NCBI GenBank assembly: GCA_900543885.1
Contig: UQTA01000004.1
Coordinates: 42,778 to 106,777 of the forward strand
Origin: an uncultured Clostridium sp.
GTDB taxonomy: Bacteria > Bacillota > Clostridia > Lachnospirales > Lachnospiraceae
DNA length: 64,000 nucleotides
Direction: 5' to 3'
Made by a program: the position numbers and the translations under genes. The notes below the pieces were generated by a model. The model saw nothing but the letters and a program-made list of their open reading frames with translations, was not told the origin of the DNA and did no database searches. Shown here one piece after another: positions 1 through 8,646 of this stretch; the stretch's first letter is position 1; each line of letters starts with the position of its first letter.

Positions 1-788
1 CTGGTATGGCCTGCAAGAAATGTGCTACAGAATTAAGACATCGTATTCTGGACTATGCAGCATACATGTTAAATCATGATGTGACAGATCTTTCAAAGAC
101 CGTTTATGCAGGTCTTGTAAAAGAGGCAGCAGAAAAACTTCGTGAAGCATTGGGACTGCATCCGGAAGATGAGATCAAAGAAGATATGCTGGATATCGTT
201 GACAGCAAGGTCGTTGTACACGGCGGTGATCCGGTACTGTTTGATGTAGCAGTTGTAGCAGATACTGCATTCTATTCATTAGATAAGTCGATCCATCTGA
301 CTGCAGAAGTGACCAATCAGTGTCTGGACAATACATTTTCCTCCGGCTGCTGCTTCGTAGACGTAGAAGTAGATATGCCTCTGGGTCTGGTAACTGTAAA
401 GGATGTTATTAACGTACATGATTCCGGTATCCTGATCAATCCTAAGACTGCAGAAGCACAGGTTCACGGCGGCATGAGCATGAGCCTTGGCTTTGGTCTC
501 TCAGAGGAATTATTAGTAGATGAAAAGACAGGACGTCCATTAAACAACAACCTGCTGGATTATAAGATCCCGACAGCTATGGATGCGCCGGATCTTCATG
601 TAGAATTTATCCAGTTAGATGATCCTACAGGCCCTTATGGAAACAAGTCTTTAGGAGAACCTCCTGCAATTCCGGTTGCTCCGGCAGTGCGAAACGCAAT
701 CTTACATGCTACAGGTGTTCATATGAACGTAAGTCCTATGACAGCACAGAGACTGATTGAGAAATTTAAGGAGAAAGGCCTGATCTAG
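1..788 (+). CDS. xdhA: Xanthine dehydrogenase-family molybdenum-binding subunit, C-terminal part
   Basis: This is the 3' end of a large molybdopterin-binding subunit of the xanthine dehydrogenase/aldehyde oxidase family; the frame is open to the left edge, so the true start lies outside the window. About 260 residues remain of a subunit that usually has 750-800. The C-terminal block KSLGEPPAIPVAPAVRNAI carries the conserved GEPP glutamate, which is the catalytic base in purine hydroxylases. The FAD and 2Fe-2S subunits follow in the same direction with short or overlapping junctions, and a xanthine/uracil permease comes next, so purine (xanthine or hypoxanthine) hydroxylation is the likely role. 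The exact substrate cannot be fixed from this fragment. Confidence 0.88.
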   Translation, partial: GMACKKCATELRHRILDYAAYMLNHDVTDLSKTVYAGLVKEAAEKLREALGLHPEDEIKEDMLDIVDSKVVVHGGDPVLFDVAVVADTAFYSLDKSIHLTAEVTNQCLDNTFSSGCCFVDVEVDMPLGLVTVKDVINVHDSGILINPKTAEAQVHGGMSMSLGFGLSEELLVDEKTGRPLNNNLLDYKIPTAMDAPDLHVEFIQLDDPTGPYGNKSLGEPPAIPVAPAVRNAILHATGVHMNVSPMTAQRLIEKFKEKGLI

Positions 789-801
789 GGAGGGAATGAG
801 T

Positions 802-1692
802 ATGTTTGATATTAAATCATTTTATGAAGCAAGAGATGTAAAGGATGCAGTAGAAGCATTGGTACGTGAGCCTGAGGCAGAGATCATCAGCGGCGGTACT
901 GACGTACTCATCCGTGTAAGAGAGGGAAAGGATGCAGGAAGAGCACTGGTATCCATTCACAATATTAAAGAATTAAAGGGCGTGAAAGTCCTGGAAAATG
1001 GAGACCTGTGGATCGGATCCGCAACTGCATTTTCACATATTACCAATGATCCGACGATCCAGAAGCTGGTTCCTATGCTGGGAGAAGCAGTAGATATGGT
1101 AGGAGGACCGCAGATCCGTAATACAGGTACAATCGGCGGAAATATCTGCAATGGTGCTACATCTGCCGATTCTGCAGCAAGTATGTGGACATTAAATGCA
1201 CGGATCCAGTTAGAAGGACCAGAGGGCCACAGGGAAGTACCGATCCATGAGTTCTACACAGGACCTGGACGTACAGTCAGAGACAGATGTGAAGTCTGCA
1301 CCGGTTTCATTATCAAAAAAGAGGACTATGAAGGCTGGTACGGACAGTATATTAAATATGGAAAACGTAAGGCAATGGAAATTGCTACTTTAGGCTGTGC
1401 AGTGCGTGTTAAACTGTCTTCTGATAAAAAGACAATTGAAGATGTAAGACTGGGATACGGGGTTGCCGGACCTACACCTTTAAGATGTCATGCAGCAGAA
1501 GAATATCTGAGAGGAAAAGATGTTTCTGATAAGGAAGCGGCAGCAGAGTTTGCCAAACTGGCACTGACAGAAGTAAATCCAAGATCTTCCTGGAGAGCTT
1601 CTAAGGAGTTCCGTCTTCAGCTGATCGAAGAACTGGCAAAACGCGGGCTGGCAGAAGCCATCAGAAGAGCAGGAGGTGGAGAGAATGCTTAA
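802..1692 (+). CDS. xdhB: Xanthine dehydrogenase-family FAD-binding subunit
   Basis: Family: FAD-binding medium subunit of molybdenum hydroxylases (FAD_binding_5 plus CO dehydrogenase flavoprotein C-terminal domain). It passes electrons from the Fe-S subunit to NAD or another acceptor. The FAD-binding loops are visible as SGGTDVLIRVREG near residue 32 and GGPQIRNTGTIGGNICNG near residue 97. The 296-residue length is normal. An ATG at 796 is also in frame, but the AGGGAGG at 787-793 lies only 2 nt from it and 8 nt from the ATG at 802, and family members begin MFD, so 802 is preferred. The stop overlaps the start of the next gene, which indicates translational coupling. Confidence 0.92.
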   Translation: MFDIKSFYEARDVKDAVEALVREPEAEIISGGTDVLIRVREGKDAGRALVSIHNIKELKGVKVLENGDLWIGSATAFSHITNDPTIQKLVPMLGEAVDMVGGPQIRNTGTIGGNICNGATSADSAASMWTLNARIQLEGPEGHREVPIHEFYTGPGRTVRDRCEVCTGFIIKKEDYEGWYGQYIKYGKRKAMEIATLGCAVRVKLSSDKKTIEDVRLGYGVAGPTPLRCHAAEEYLRGKDVSDKEAAAEFAKLALTEVNPRSSWRASKEFRLQLIEELAKRGLAEAIRRAGGGENA

Positions 1693-2173
1693 GATCATTC
1701 ATATGACAGTAAATGGAAAAGAAACAGAGATTGCAGTGGATGAGAGAGAATCTCTTCTGGATACACTGCGTAACCGCCTGGGACTTACATCTGTAAAGAA
1801 GGGCTGTGAAGTAGGTGAATGTGGTGCCTGTACTGTGCTGGTCAATGGAGAGGCCATTGACAGCTGTATATATCTGACCATGTGGGCAGACGGAAAGAGT
1901 GTAATGACCGTAGAAGGATTAAAGGGGCCAAATGGGGAATTGTCTCCGATCCAGAGAGCGTTCATTGAAGAAGCTGCAGTACAGTGCGGCTTCTGTACAC
2001 CAGGTCTGATCATGAGTGCAGTAGAGATTGTAGGAACAGGGAAAAAATATAACAGGGAGGAGCTGAAAAAACTGATTTCCGGGCATCTGTGCCGCTGCAC
2101 AGGATATGAGAATATCTTAAATGCCATGGAGCGTATTGTGGAAGAGGTTTACAAAGTAAGCCACAAAGAATAA
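1685..2173 (+). CDS. xdhC: Xanthine dehydrogenase-family 2Fe-2S subunit
   Basis: Small iron-sulfur subunit with two [2Fe-2S] clusters. The plant-ferredoxin-type cluster ligands are in GCEVGECGACTVLVNG (about residues 39-54). The second, four-helix cluster domain has QCGFCTPG and HLCRCTGYENI. Its 162 residues are typical. It relays electrons from the molybdenum centre to the FAD subunit. The start at 1685 is set by AGGAGG at 1671-1676 with 8-nt spacing; an upstream in-frame GTG at 1676 lies inside that Shine-Dalgarno sequence and is rejected. The gene overlaps the stop of the FAD subunit by 8 nt. XdhC is the E. coli-style name for this subunit and does not refer to the maturation factor. Confidence 0.93.
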   Translation: MLKIIHMTVNGKETEIAVDERESLLDTLRNRLGLTSVKKGCEVGECGACTVLVNGEAIDSCIYLTMWADGKSVMTVEGLKGPNGELSPIQRAFIEEAAVQCGFCTPGLIMSAVEIVGTGKKYNREELKKLISGHLCRCTGYENILNAMERIVEEVYKVSHKE

Positions 2174-2289
2174 AAATTCATTCTGTTTTTGGGGAAAGAC
2201 AGCAATGAAGCCCGAAATCGTCTGTAAAAGCAGGCAAATGTGCGTAAAAACGCAGGGTATGAGTTAAAAAAATTGGAGGCAGCAAAACT

Positions 2290-3630
2290 ATGAAAGAAAG
2301 CACAAATTGCAGCATCAGTAACATTTATAAGCTGGATGGGCGGGTGCCTATTGGAAAGGCTATCCCATTTGGACTTCAGCACATTTTAGCTATGTTCGTA
2401 TCAAACCTGGCACCGATCACCATGATCGCAGGTGCGGCAAAGGTACCGGTCACCGGAGCTGAACTTGGTATGCTTTTACAGAATGCCATGTTTGCAGCAG
2501 GTATCGCAACTCTGATCCAGCTGTATCCTCTTTGGAAGATTGGATCCAAACTTCCGGTTGTAATGGGTGTCAGCTTCACCTTCGTTACAGTTCTCAGTAC
2601 CATTTCAGCCAATTATGGATATCCGGCAGTAATAGGAGCCGTACTCATAGGTGGTTTGTTTGAAGGAACTCTGGGACTTTTTGCAAAGTACTGGAGAAAG
2701 ATCATAAGCCCGATCGTAGCAGCATCTGTAGTTACAGCTATCGGTTTTTCGCTGTTTACTGTTGGTGCAAGATCCTTCGGCGGCGGCTATGCAACAGATT
2801 TCGGTTCTATGTCAAATCTGCTGTTAGGTCTGATTACATTAGCAACCTGTCTGCTTTGGAATATGTTTGCTAAGGGATATTTAAAACAGCTTTCTGTATT
2901 GGCAGGTCTGGTCGTTGGCTATATTGTTGCTATCTTTATGGGAAAGGTAGATTTAAGTATGATCATGTCCGGCGGCATCGTGGCACTTCCACATCTGCTG
3001 CCTGTTAAACCAGAGTTCCACGCAGGAGCCATCATGTCTGCATGCATCATTTTCCTGGTATCTGCAGCAGAGACGATCGGTGATACTTCTGCGCTGGTAG
3101 CAGGAGGTTTAGGACGTGAGATCACAGGAGAAGAGATTTCCGGTTCTTTAGCATGTGATGGTTATGGTTCCTTTATTTCCGGTCTGTTTGGATGTCCGCC
3201 AGTTACCTCTTTCTCACAGAACGTAGGTCTGGTGGCAATGACAAAAGTAGTAAACCGTTTCACCATTATGACTGGTGCAGCAGCGATGATCCTGGCAGGT
3301 TTATTCCCGCCGATCGGTAACTTCTTCGCATCCCTTCCACAGTCTGTACTGGGCGGATGTACGATTATGATGTTTGGTACTATTTTAACATCTGGTATGC
3401 AGATGATCGCTAACTGCGGATTTACACAGAGAAATATCACCATTGTTGCAATGGCATTATCAATTGGTATTGGATTTACGACCACCAGTGAAAGCGGCAT
3501 CTGGGCCGGATTTTCACCAGTCGTTCAGTCTGTATTTTCTGCCAATGTAGTAGCTGTAGTATTCGTAGTAGCTATTATCATGAATCTGATCCTTCCAAAA
3601 GATATGGAAGTACAGAAATTGGATAATTAA
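2290..3630 (+). CDS. NCS2 family uracil/xanthine permease
   Basis: Integral membrane nucleobase:cation symporter of the NCS2 (uracil-xanthine permease) family, 446 residues with about 12-14 hydrophobic segments. The family signature region is SFSQNVGLVAMTKVVNR near residue 310. The TM8 acidic site reads SAAETIGDTSALVAGG, and a DG pair follows in LACDGYGSF. The N-terminal GLQHILAMFVSNLAP is also typical. AGGAGG-like GGAGG at 2275-2279 supports the ATG. Its position behind the molybdenum hydroxylase subunits suggests uptake of xanthine or urate for that enzyme, but the sequence alone does not separate xanthine, uracil and urate. A strong terminator follows. Confidence 0.92.
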   Translation: MKESTNCSISNIYKLDGRVPIGKAIPFGLQHILAMFVSNLAPITMIAGAAKVPVTGAELGMLLQNAMFAAGIATLIQLYPLWKIGSKLPVVMGVSFTFVTVLSTISANYGYPAVIGAVLIGGLFEGTLGLFAKYWRKIISPIVAASVVTAIGFSLFTVGARSFGGGYATDFGSMSNLLLGLITLATCLLWNMFAKGYLKQLSVLAGLVVGYIVAIFMGKVDLSMIMSGGIVALPHLLPVKPEFHAGAIMSACIIFLVSAAETIGDTSALVAGGLGREITGEEISGSLACDGYGSFISGLFGCPPVTSFSQNVGLVAMTKVVNRFTIMTGAAAMILAGLFPPIGNFFASLPQSVLGGCTIMMFGTILTSGMQMIANCGFTQRNITIVAMALSIGIGFTTTSESGIWAGFSPVVQSVFSANVVAVVFVVAIIMNLILPKDMEVQKLDN

Positions 3631-3655
3631 GGAAAATACAAAAGAACGTGACAAA

Positions 3656-3690
3656 GGTCCAGAGCCGAAATGTGGCTCCGGATCTTTTTT
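3656..3690 (+). terminator. Rho-independent terminator of the xdh-permease operon
   Basis: GGTCCAGAGCC pairs with GGCTCCGGATC across a 7-nt loop, and six T residues follow. It lies 25 nt after the permease stop. Confidence 0.85.
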
Positions 3691-3718
3691 CGTTTGATAA
3701 TGATCTTCAATGTATACA

Positions 3719-3747
3719 TTGCATTTTCTGGAAAAAAGTGGGATAAT
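3719..3747 (+). promoter_or_regulatory. SigmaA promoter of cardiolipin synthase
   Basis: TTGCAT at 3719-3724 and GATAAT at 3742-3747 are separated by 17 bp, upstream of the cls start at 3815. The sequence fits the sigmaA consensus; activity is inferred. Confidence 0.65.
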
Positions 3748-3814
3748 TATTGATTAAATAAGTTATGATAGAAGCAGTTATTAGATGTTGAGAGAGAAAT
3801 AAGGAGCGATATAC

Positions 3815-5383
3815 ATGAAATCACAGCCAAGGCCAAGAAGCCTTTTCAGGATCATTTTTGGAAGGACCACCTTTGTGACAGTGGGTCTGCTGCTGCAGAT
3901 CGCCTTTTTCTTCAGTATTTTCCACTGGCTAGGAAATTGTATTCATTTTGTATATGCTGTTTATGTGCTTGTCAGCGCATCTGTTGTGATCGCTATTTTA
4001 AATAAGCCTATGGATTCCAGCTTTAAAATGGCATGGATCATACCGGTACTGCTGTTCCCTATTTTTGGTATTATCTTATATGTGTTTGTGCAGGTTCAGT
4101 TTCAGACCAGGGCATTGGCAAGACGGGTCAATCTGTCCGTTGAAAAGACAAAGCCTTATCTGATCCAGGATCCACAGGTGCAGAAACGGCTGCGGGCTGC
4201 CAGTGTGCGTGGAAGCCGTCTGGTAGATTATATGAACCACATTGCTGGTTTCCCTGTGTATGAAAATTCGGCAGCGAAATTCTTCCCTCTGGGAGAAGAT
4301 ATGTTTGAGCAGCTGATGGAAGAACTAAAAGCAGCAAAGCATTTTATCTTTATGGAATATTTTATCATTGACCGCGGCTATATGTGGGACAGTATCCTGG
4401 AGGTCTTAAGGAAGAAGGCAGCAGAGGGAGTGGAAGTGCGCGTTATGTATGACGGTATGTGCTGTCTTATGCTCCTTCCTTATCATTATCCCCAGAAACT
4501 GGAAAAAATGGGCATCCGGTGCCAGATGTTTTCACCGATCAAACCGGTGCTTTCTACCCATCAGAATTACAGGGATCACAGAAAGGTTACAGTGATCGAT
4601 GGACATACAGCCTTTACAGGAGGCGTGAACCTGGCAGATGAGTATATTAACCGGAAAGAACGTTTTGGACACTGGAAAGATACAGCGATCATGGTCAAGG
4701 GAGATGCGATAAAAAGCTTTACCATGATGTTTTTGCAGATGTGGGATGCAGCAAGCCCAAAAAGCAAGAATGAAGAAAATTATGAGCAGTATCTGGTACC
4801 GGCAGATTATAAACTGCCGGAGGGGTATGCAGGAAATGGATTTGTCATGCCATATGCAGACAGCCCTTTAGATGAAGAACAGGTAGGGGAACAGGTATAT
4901 CTGGATATACTTAACCAGGCAAAATCCTATGTACACATTATTACTCCCTATCTGATCTTAGATGATGGGATGAAAAATGCCATGTCTTATGCGGCAAAGC
5001 GTGGGATCGATGTGAAGATCATCATGCCCCATATTCCGGACAAAAAGTATGCGTATCTGTTAGCAAGAACCTATTATCCAGAACTGATTGCTTCCGGAGT
5101 GAAGATCTACGAATACGAGCCTGGCTTTACTCATGCCAAGATCTTTGTCAGCGATGATGAAAAAGCAACTGTGGGAAGTATCAATCTGGATTTTAGAAGC
5201 TTGTATCTGCATTTTGAGTGCGGAACCTATTTATACCGTAACAGCACAGTTGCAGATGTGGAGAAGGATTTTGAGAAAACGCTGGAAAAATGCATTCCAG
5301 TCACATTAGAAGACTGCGCCCAGTATAACTGGTTTGGAACCAAAGCCGGAAAATTTTTAAGATTAATCGCGCCACTGATGTAA
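3815..5383 (+). CDS. cls: Cardiolipin synthase (phospholipase D superfamily)
   Basis: 522-residue membrane enzyme that condenses two phosphatidylglycerol molecules to cardiolipin. Two N-terminal transmembrane segments (about residues 16-65) are followed by two PLD phosphodiesterase domains. The first HKD-type motif is HRKVTVIDG with downstream GGVNLADEY (near residue 255); the second is HAKIFVSDDEKATVGSINLD (near residue 440). Length and architecture match bacterial ClsA-type enzymes. AAGGAG at 3801-3806 precedes the ATG with suitable spacing. The gene appears monocistronic, with its own promoter and a hairpin after the stop. Confidence 0.95.
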   Translation: MKSQPRPRSLFRIIFGRTTFVTVGLLLQIAFFFSIFHWLGNCIHFVYAVYVLVSASVVIAILNKPMDSSFKMAWIIPVLLFPIFGIILYVFVQVQFQTRALARRVNLSVEKTKPYLIQDPQVQKRLRAASVRGSRLVDYMNHIAGFPVYENSAAKFFPLGEDMFEQLMEELKAAKHFIFMEYFIIDRGYMWDSILEVLRKKAAEGVEVRVMYDGMCCLMLLPYHYPQKLEKMGIRCQMFSPIKPVLSTHQNYRDHRKVTVIDGHTAFTGGVNLADEYINRKERFGHWKDTAIMVKGDAIKSFTMMFLQMWDAASPKSKNEENYEQYLVPADYKLPEGYAGNGFVMPYADSPLDEEQVGEQVYLDILNQAKSYVHIITPYLILDDGMKNAMSYAAKRGIDVKIIMPHIPDKKYAYLLARTYYPELIASGVKIYEYEPGFTHAKIFVSDDEKATVGSINLDFRSLYLHFECGTYLYRNSTVADVEKDFEKTLEKCIPVTLEDCAQYNWFGTKAGKFLRLIAPLM

Positions 5384-5386
5384 TGA

Positions 5387-5437
5387 GCCCAAAAGAAAAG
5401 CAAGCGGCTGCGAAGCAGACATTTGCTTTTTTTGGGC
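5387..5437 (+). terminator. Hairpin after cls
   Basis: GCCCAAAAGAAAAGCAA (5387-5403) pairs with TTGCTTTTTTTGGGC (5423-5437) with small irregularities. The T-rich run lies inside the right arm rather than after it, so termination is plausible but not classical. Confidence 0.5.
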
Positions 5438-5439
5438 CA

Positions 5440-5545
5440 TTAACGAGCGAACCGCCTGCGACAGCAGGCAGTGGAGCGCGTAAGCGCGGGGGATCTGAGT
5501 CTGCTATGATAAAAAACAAGCGCCACCGCAAGGTGGCATTTTTTG
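5440..5545. repeat. GC-rich multi-hairpin intergenic segment
   Basis: The segment contains three short stem-loops in series: GCCTGC-GACA-GCAGGC at 5454-5469, a GCGC-type stem near 5476-5486, and GCCACC-GCAA-GGTGGC at 5522-5537 followed by ATTTTTT. The last unit looks like a second terminator. The base composition is clearly more GC-rich than its AT-rich surroundings. An open frame crosses it (5383-5607) but has no ribosome binding site and runs through all hairpins, so I do not call a gene. Confidence 0.55.
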
Positions 5546-5675
5546 ACCGAAAAAACACAGCCAAAACACATTTTGTTCACAAACCAATGGTACACTTCAA
5601 ACAATGAGTAAATATGAACAAATACGAAGAAAATGTTCAGTGAATGGTTGATTGATTTGAGAGGAGTTTCCCATT

Positions 5676-6848
5676 ATGAAGGTACGAAAAAACCACACAC
5701 GATTTCTGTGCGGCTCCCTGGCGGCTGCAGCGGCTGTTTCTCCCATACTTAGTATAACTGCGTGGGCAGATAATATTTCCACTGCTAATTTTAATCTGAG
5801 GCAGCAGGTTGTAAAGCTGACAGGGATTATGGAAATTTCCAGTTTCAGGGAAAATGTTTCCAGAGCGGACTTTGCAAAAATGCTGGTAAAGGCATCCAGT
5901 TACCGTGAAAATCTGCCTACATCCAATGTTTCTGTTTATGCAGATGTGCCGGCTACAGATCCTAATGCTGTGTATATCCGCATTGCAGCAAGAGAAGGCT
6001 GGATGAGCGGATATTTAGGAGGAAAATTCAAACCAGAGGATCCGGTACTTTACAAAGATGCAGTGAAAGCAGTTCTTACTATGTTAGGTTATACGGATGA
6101 TGATTTTACAGGAGATCTGGTCTCTTCCCGTATATCCAAGCTCAATTATCTGGAATTAAATGAAGATGTAAGCCGCCAGGCAGGTGATGAGGTGAACCAG
6201 ACGGACTGCATGAACATTTTTTACAATCTGTTAAAGGCAAAGAAAAAGGACAGCAATGAGATTTACGGAAAGATCCTGGATTGTGAATTAAATTCTGATG
6301 GTGAGATCAATCCTATTACCATTCTTGACGATGAGCGGAAGGGCCCGATCCTTGTACATAAAAATTTCAGCGTTTCACAGTCTGTACCTTTTGATACAGA
6401 AGATGCAAATGTGTTCTTAAATGGTGTGGCAAGTACCTTATCAGCGGTGAAATCTGCCCAGCAGCAGGCTGGTTTTGCTGTTTTATACTATAATGTGAAG
6501 TCAAAGACGATCTGGGCCTATACCACCATGGGTTGGGACAAAGATGATAATTCCGGCAATAATACCTACATCCTTTTAAAAGGAGAGATCAAAAATATTT
6601 ATTATAAATCCACAGATGTTATGACACCAACTTCTGTGCGTATTGAAGTAGACAAGGCAAATTCAGATGACAGTTTTGACAGCAGCGAGGATGAAGATTC
6701 TGACGGCTATCTGAGCATCAGCCTGGATTCTTCTGAACTTCAATATATGTTTTCCATTTATGGAGATCTGGAAGTGGGAGATGATGTGGTTCTGGTATGT
6801 AACCGCAACGGCAGTACATATACAGCAGTAGACGCCATTGAATACTAA
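5676..6848 (+). CDS. Secreted protein with S-layer homology (SLH) domain
   Basis: 390 residues beginning with a clear signal peptide (KVRKNH, a hydrophobic core, then a likely cut after ITAWA). Residues about 60-140 form an SLH-like unit: VSRADFAKMLVKAS, then YIRIAAREGWMSGYLGGKFKPEDPVLYKDAV. SLH domains attach exported proteins to secondary cell-wall polymers. The remaining 250 residues have no family I recognise and include an acidic Ser/Asp stretch (SFDSSEDEDSDG). GAGGAG at 5661-5666 fixes the start. The next gene, a MacA-like adaptor, begins 10 nt after the stop, so the surface protein is probably co-expressed with the efflux system. Whether it is a structural partner of the pump is unknown. 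Confidence 0.85.
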   Translation: MKVRKNHTRFLCGSLAAAAAVSPILSITAWADNISTANFNLRQQVVKLTGIMEISSFRENVSRADFAKMLVKASSYRENLPTSNVSVYADVPATDPNAVYIRIAAREGWMSGYLGGKFKPEDPVLYKDAVKAVLTMLGYTDDDFTGDLVSSRISKLNYLELNEDVSRQAGDEVNQTDCMNIFYNLLKAKKKDSNEIYGKILDCELNSDGEINPITILDDERKGPILVHKNFSVSQSVPFDTEDANVFLNGVASTLSAVKSAQQQAGFAVLYYNVKSKTIWAYTTMGWDKDDNSGNNTYILLKGEIKNIYYKSTDVMTPTSVRIEVDKANSDDSFDSSEDEDSDGYLSISLDSSELQYMFSIYGDLEVGDDVVLVCNRNGSTYTAVDAIEY

Positions 6849-6858
6849 GGGGGATATT

Positions 6859-8568
6859 ATGAAAAAGAGAAAAAAGCTGATCAAACTGGTTATTATCCTT
6901 CTTGTGATCGCTATTGCAGCGGGAGCCATTTTTGTATGGAGAAGCCATAAAACAAAAAAAGCAGCAGATGCTGCAACAGCAGAAAATACGGCAACGGCAG
7001 AAAAAAGAAGTATCAGTTCCCAGCTGTCGTCTTCCGGTACCTTGGAGGCAAAAGATACTTACAGCATTACTTCCATGGTAGAAGGTGAGGTCATATCTGC
7101 TGATTTTGAAGAAGGAGATCAGGTGGAGAAAGATCAGGTCCTTTATGAGATCGACCGTTCCAGCATGGATACGGATCTGAACAGTGCCCAGAATTCCGTT
7201 ACCCGTTCCCAGACTTCTTATGCGGATGCCTTAGAGGATTATAATCAGGCTGTGTCTGATTACAGCGGAAATACTTATAAAGCGACAGATACTGGTTATA
7301 TCAAGGAACTGTATATCAGTGTGGGAGATAAAGTCAGCGGAAATACAAAACTTGCAGATATTTACAGTGATGATCTGATGGAGATCCGCATTCCTTTCTT
7401 AAGCGGAGAGACAGAAATGATCCCGGTGGGAAGTACGGCTGTTCTTACACTGGTGGATTCAGGAGAGCAGATCGAAGGAATTGTTAAGGCAGTGGCAAAC
7501 AGAGAAGAGACTCTTTCCGGCGGCCGTCTGGTAAAATATGTGACGATTTCTGTAAATAACCCAGGCGGACTTACCACTTCTACAGCAGCTTCTGCCCAGA
7601 TCGGTGAGTTTACAGGCAGTGAAGAGGGAACTTTTAAGGCTTCTACAGATACGACTATGAATGCAGATCTTACCGTGAGCGTAGAAGTAGAGGAACTTCT
7701 GGTCCATGAAGGAGATTATGTGACCAAGGGAACTCCCATCTTCCGTATGACTTCCCGCACAGCAGAAAAACTGATGCGCAATTATAAGGATGCCTTAGAT
7801 AAGGCGCAGGAAAGTGTAGAGTCAGCTCAGAGCAAGTTGGAGAGCACACAGGATAATTATGATAATTATACCATTACTGCACCGATTTCCGGTCAGGTGA
7901 TCACCAAGAACTTTAAAGTGGGAGATAACATTACCAGAAATACCAGTACTACAACGACACTGGCTACCATCTATGACCTGTCTGCCCTGACCTTTAAAAT
8001 GTCCATTGATGAGCTGGACATCCAGAGTGTAAAAGTGGGACAGAAAGTAACGGTAACGGCCGATGCTTTTGAGGGACAGACTTTTTCAGGAACGGTTACA
8101 AATGTGAGTCTTGAAAGCAGTTATTCAAATGGTGTCAGCACCTATCCGGTGACTGTGACCATGGATGAGGCAGGCAATCTGCTTCCTGGCATGAATGTAG
8201 ATGGCGTGATCACTTTGGAAGAGGCTTCAGATGTGATTACGATCCCTGTGGATGCTTTGATGAGAGGCAACCAGGTTTATTTAAAAGATGATTCTGTAAA
8301 AGAACAGCAGGGACCGGTTCCGGCAGGTTTCAAGGCAGTAGCAGTAGAGACAGGTCTGACCAATGATTCTTATGTAGAGATTAAAAGTGGATTGTCAGAA
8401 GGGGATGTTGTCTATGTGGCAAAATCCAGCACCAGTTCTAATAACTTCTTTATGGGCGGCCCAGGCGGTATGGGTGGTCCTGGAGGAATGGGCGGCCCGC
8501 CAAGCGGAGGCGGAAATCATAGTGGAAATAGCGGCGGCCGCGGCGGAAACAGCGGAGCACCAAGATAG
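6859..8568 (+). CDS. HlyD/MacA-like membrane fusion (adaptor) protein with tandem lipoyl-type domains
   Basis: 569-residue adaptor with a single N-terminal transmembrane helix (about residues 6-25). Two consecutive barrel-sandwich (lipoyl-like) modules are visible: the halves MVEGEVISADFEEGDQVEKDQ and TGYIKELYISVGDKVSG form the first, and EELLVHEGDYVTKGT and APISGQVITKNFKVGDNI form the second. Each has its own short helical hairpin. A membrane-proximal domain follows, ending near IPVDALMRG. The C-terminus is a Gly/Met/Pro-rich tail (GGPGGMGGPGGMGG and on). It should bridge the MacB-type permease to the outside of the membrane. The start at 6859 follows AAGGGGG at 6847-6853; the longer frame opens with TTG and is rejected. 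Confidence 0.88.
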   Translation: MKKRKKLIKLVIILLVIAIAAGAIFVWRSHKTKKAADAATAENTATAEKRSISSQLSSSGTLEAKDTYSITSMVEGEVISADFEEGDQVEKDQVLYEIDRSSMDTDLNSAQNSVTRSQTSYADALEDYNQAVSDYSGNTYKATDTGYIKELYISVGDKVSGNTKLADIYSDDLMEIRIPFLSGETEMIPVGSTAVLTLVDSGEQIEGIVKAVANREETLSGGRLVKYVTISVNNPGGLTTSTAASAQIGEFTGSEEGTFKASTDTTMNADLTVSVEVEELLVHEGDYVTKGTPIFRMTSRTAEKLMRNYKDALDKAQESVESAQSKLESTQDNYDNYTITAPISGQVITKNFKVGDNITRNTSTTTTLATIYDLSALTFKMSIDELDIQSVKVGQKVTVTADAFEGQTFSGTVTNVSLESSYSNGVSTYPVTVTMDEAGNLLPGMNVDGVITLEEASDVITIPVDALMRGNQVYLKDDSVKEQQGPVPAGFKAVAVETGLTNDSYVEIKSGLSEGDVVYVAKSSTSSNNFFMGGPGGMGGPGGMGGPPSGGGNHSGNSGGRGGNSGAPR

Positions 8569-8646
8569 GGTGATCAGCTGCAGAAAAAGAACAGTAACAG
8601 GTTATCCACAAAGAGCAGAGCAGTGTTAAATATGAAAGGAGTTTTT

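Noticed and set aside
5383..5607. Open frame of 74 codons after cardiolipin synthase
   Set aside because: It overlaps the cls stop, runs through several hairpins and a terminator, lacks a binding site, and its composition is not protein-like.
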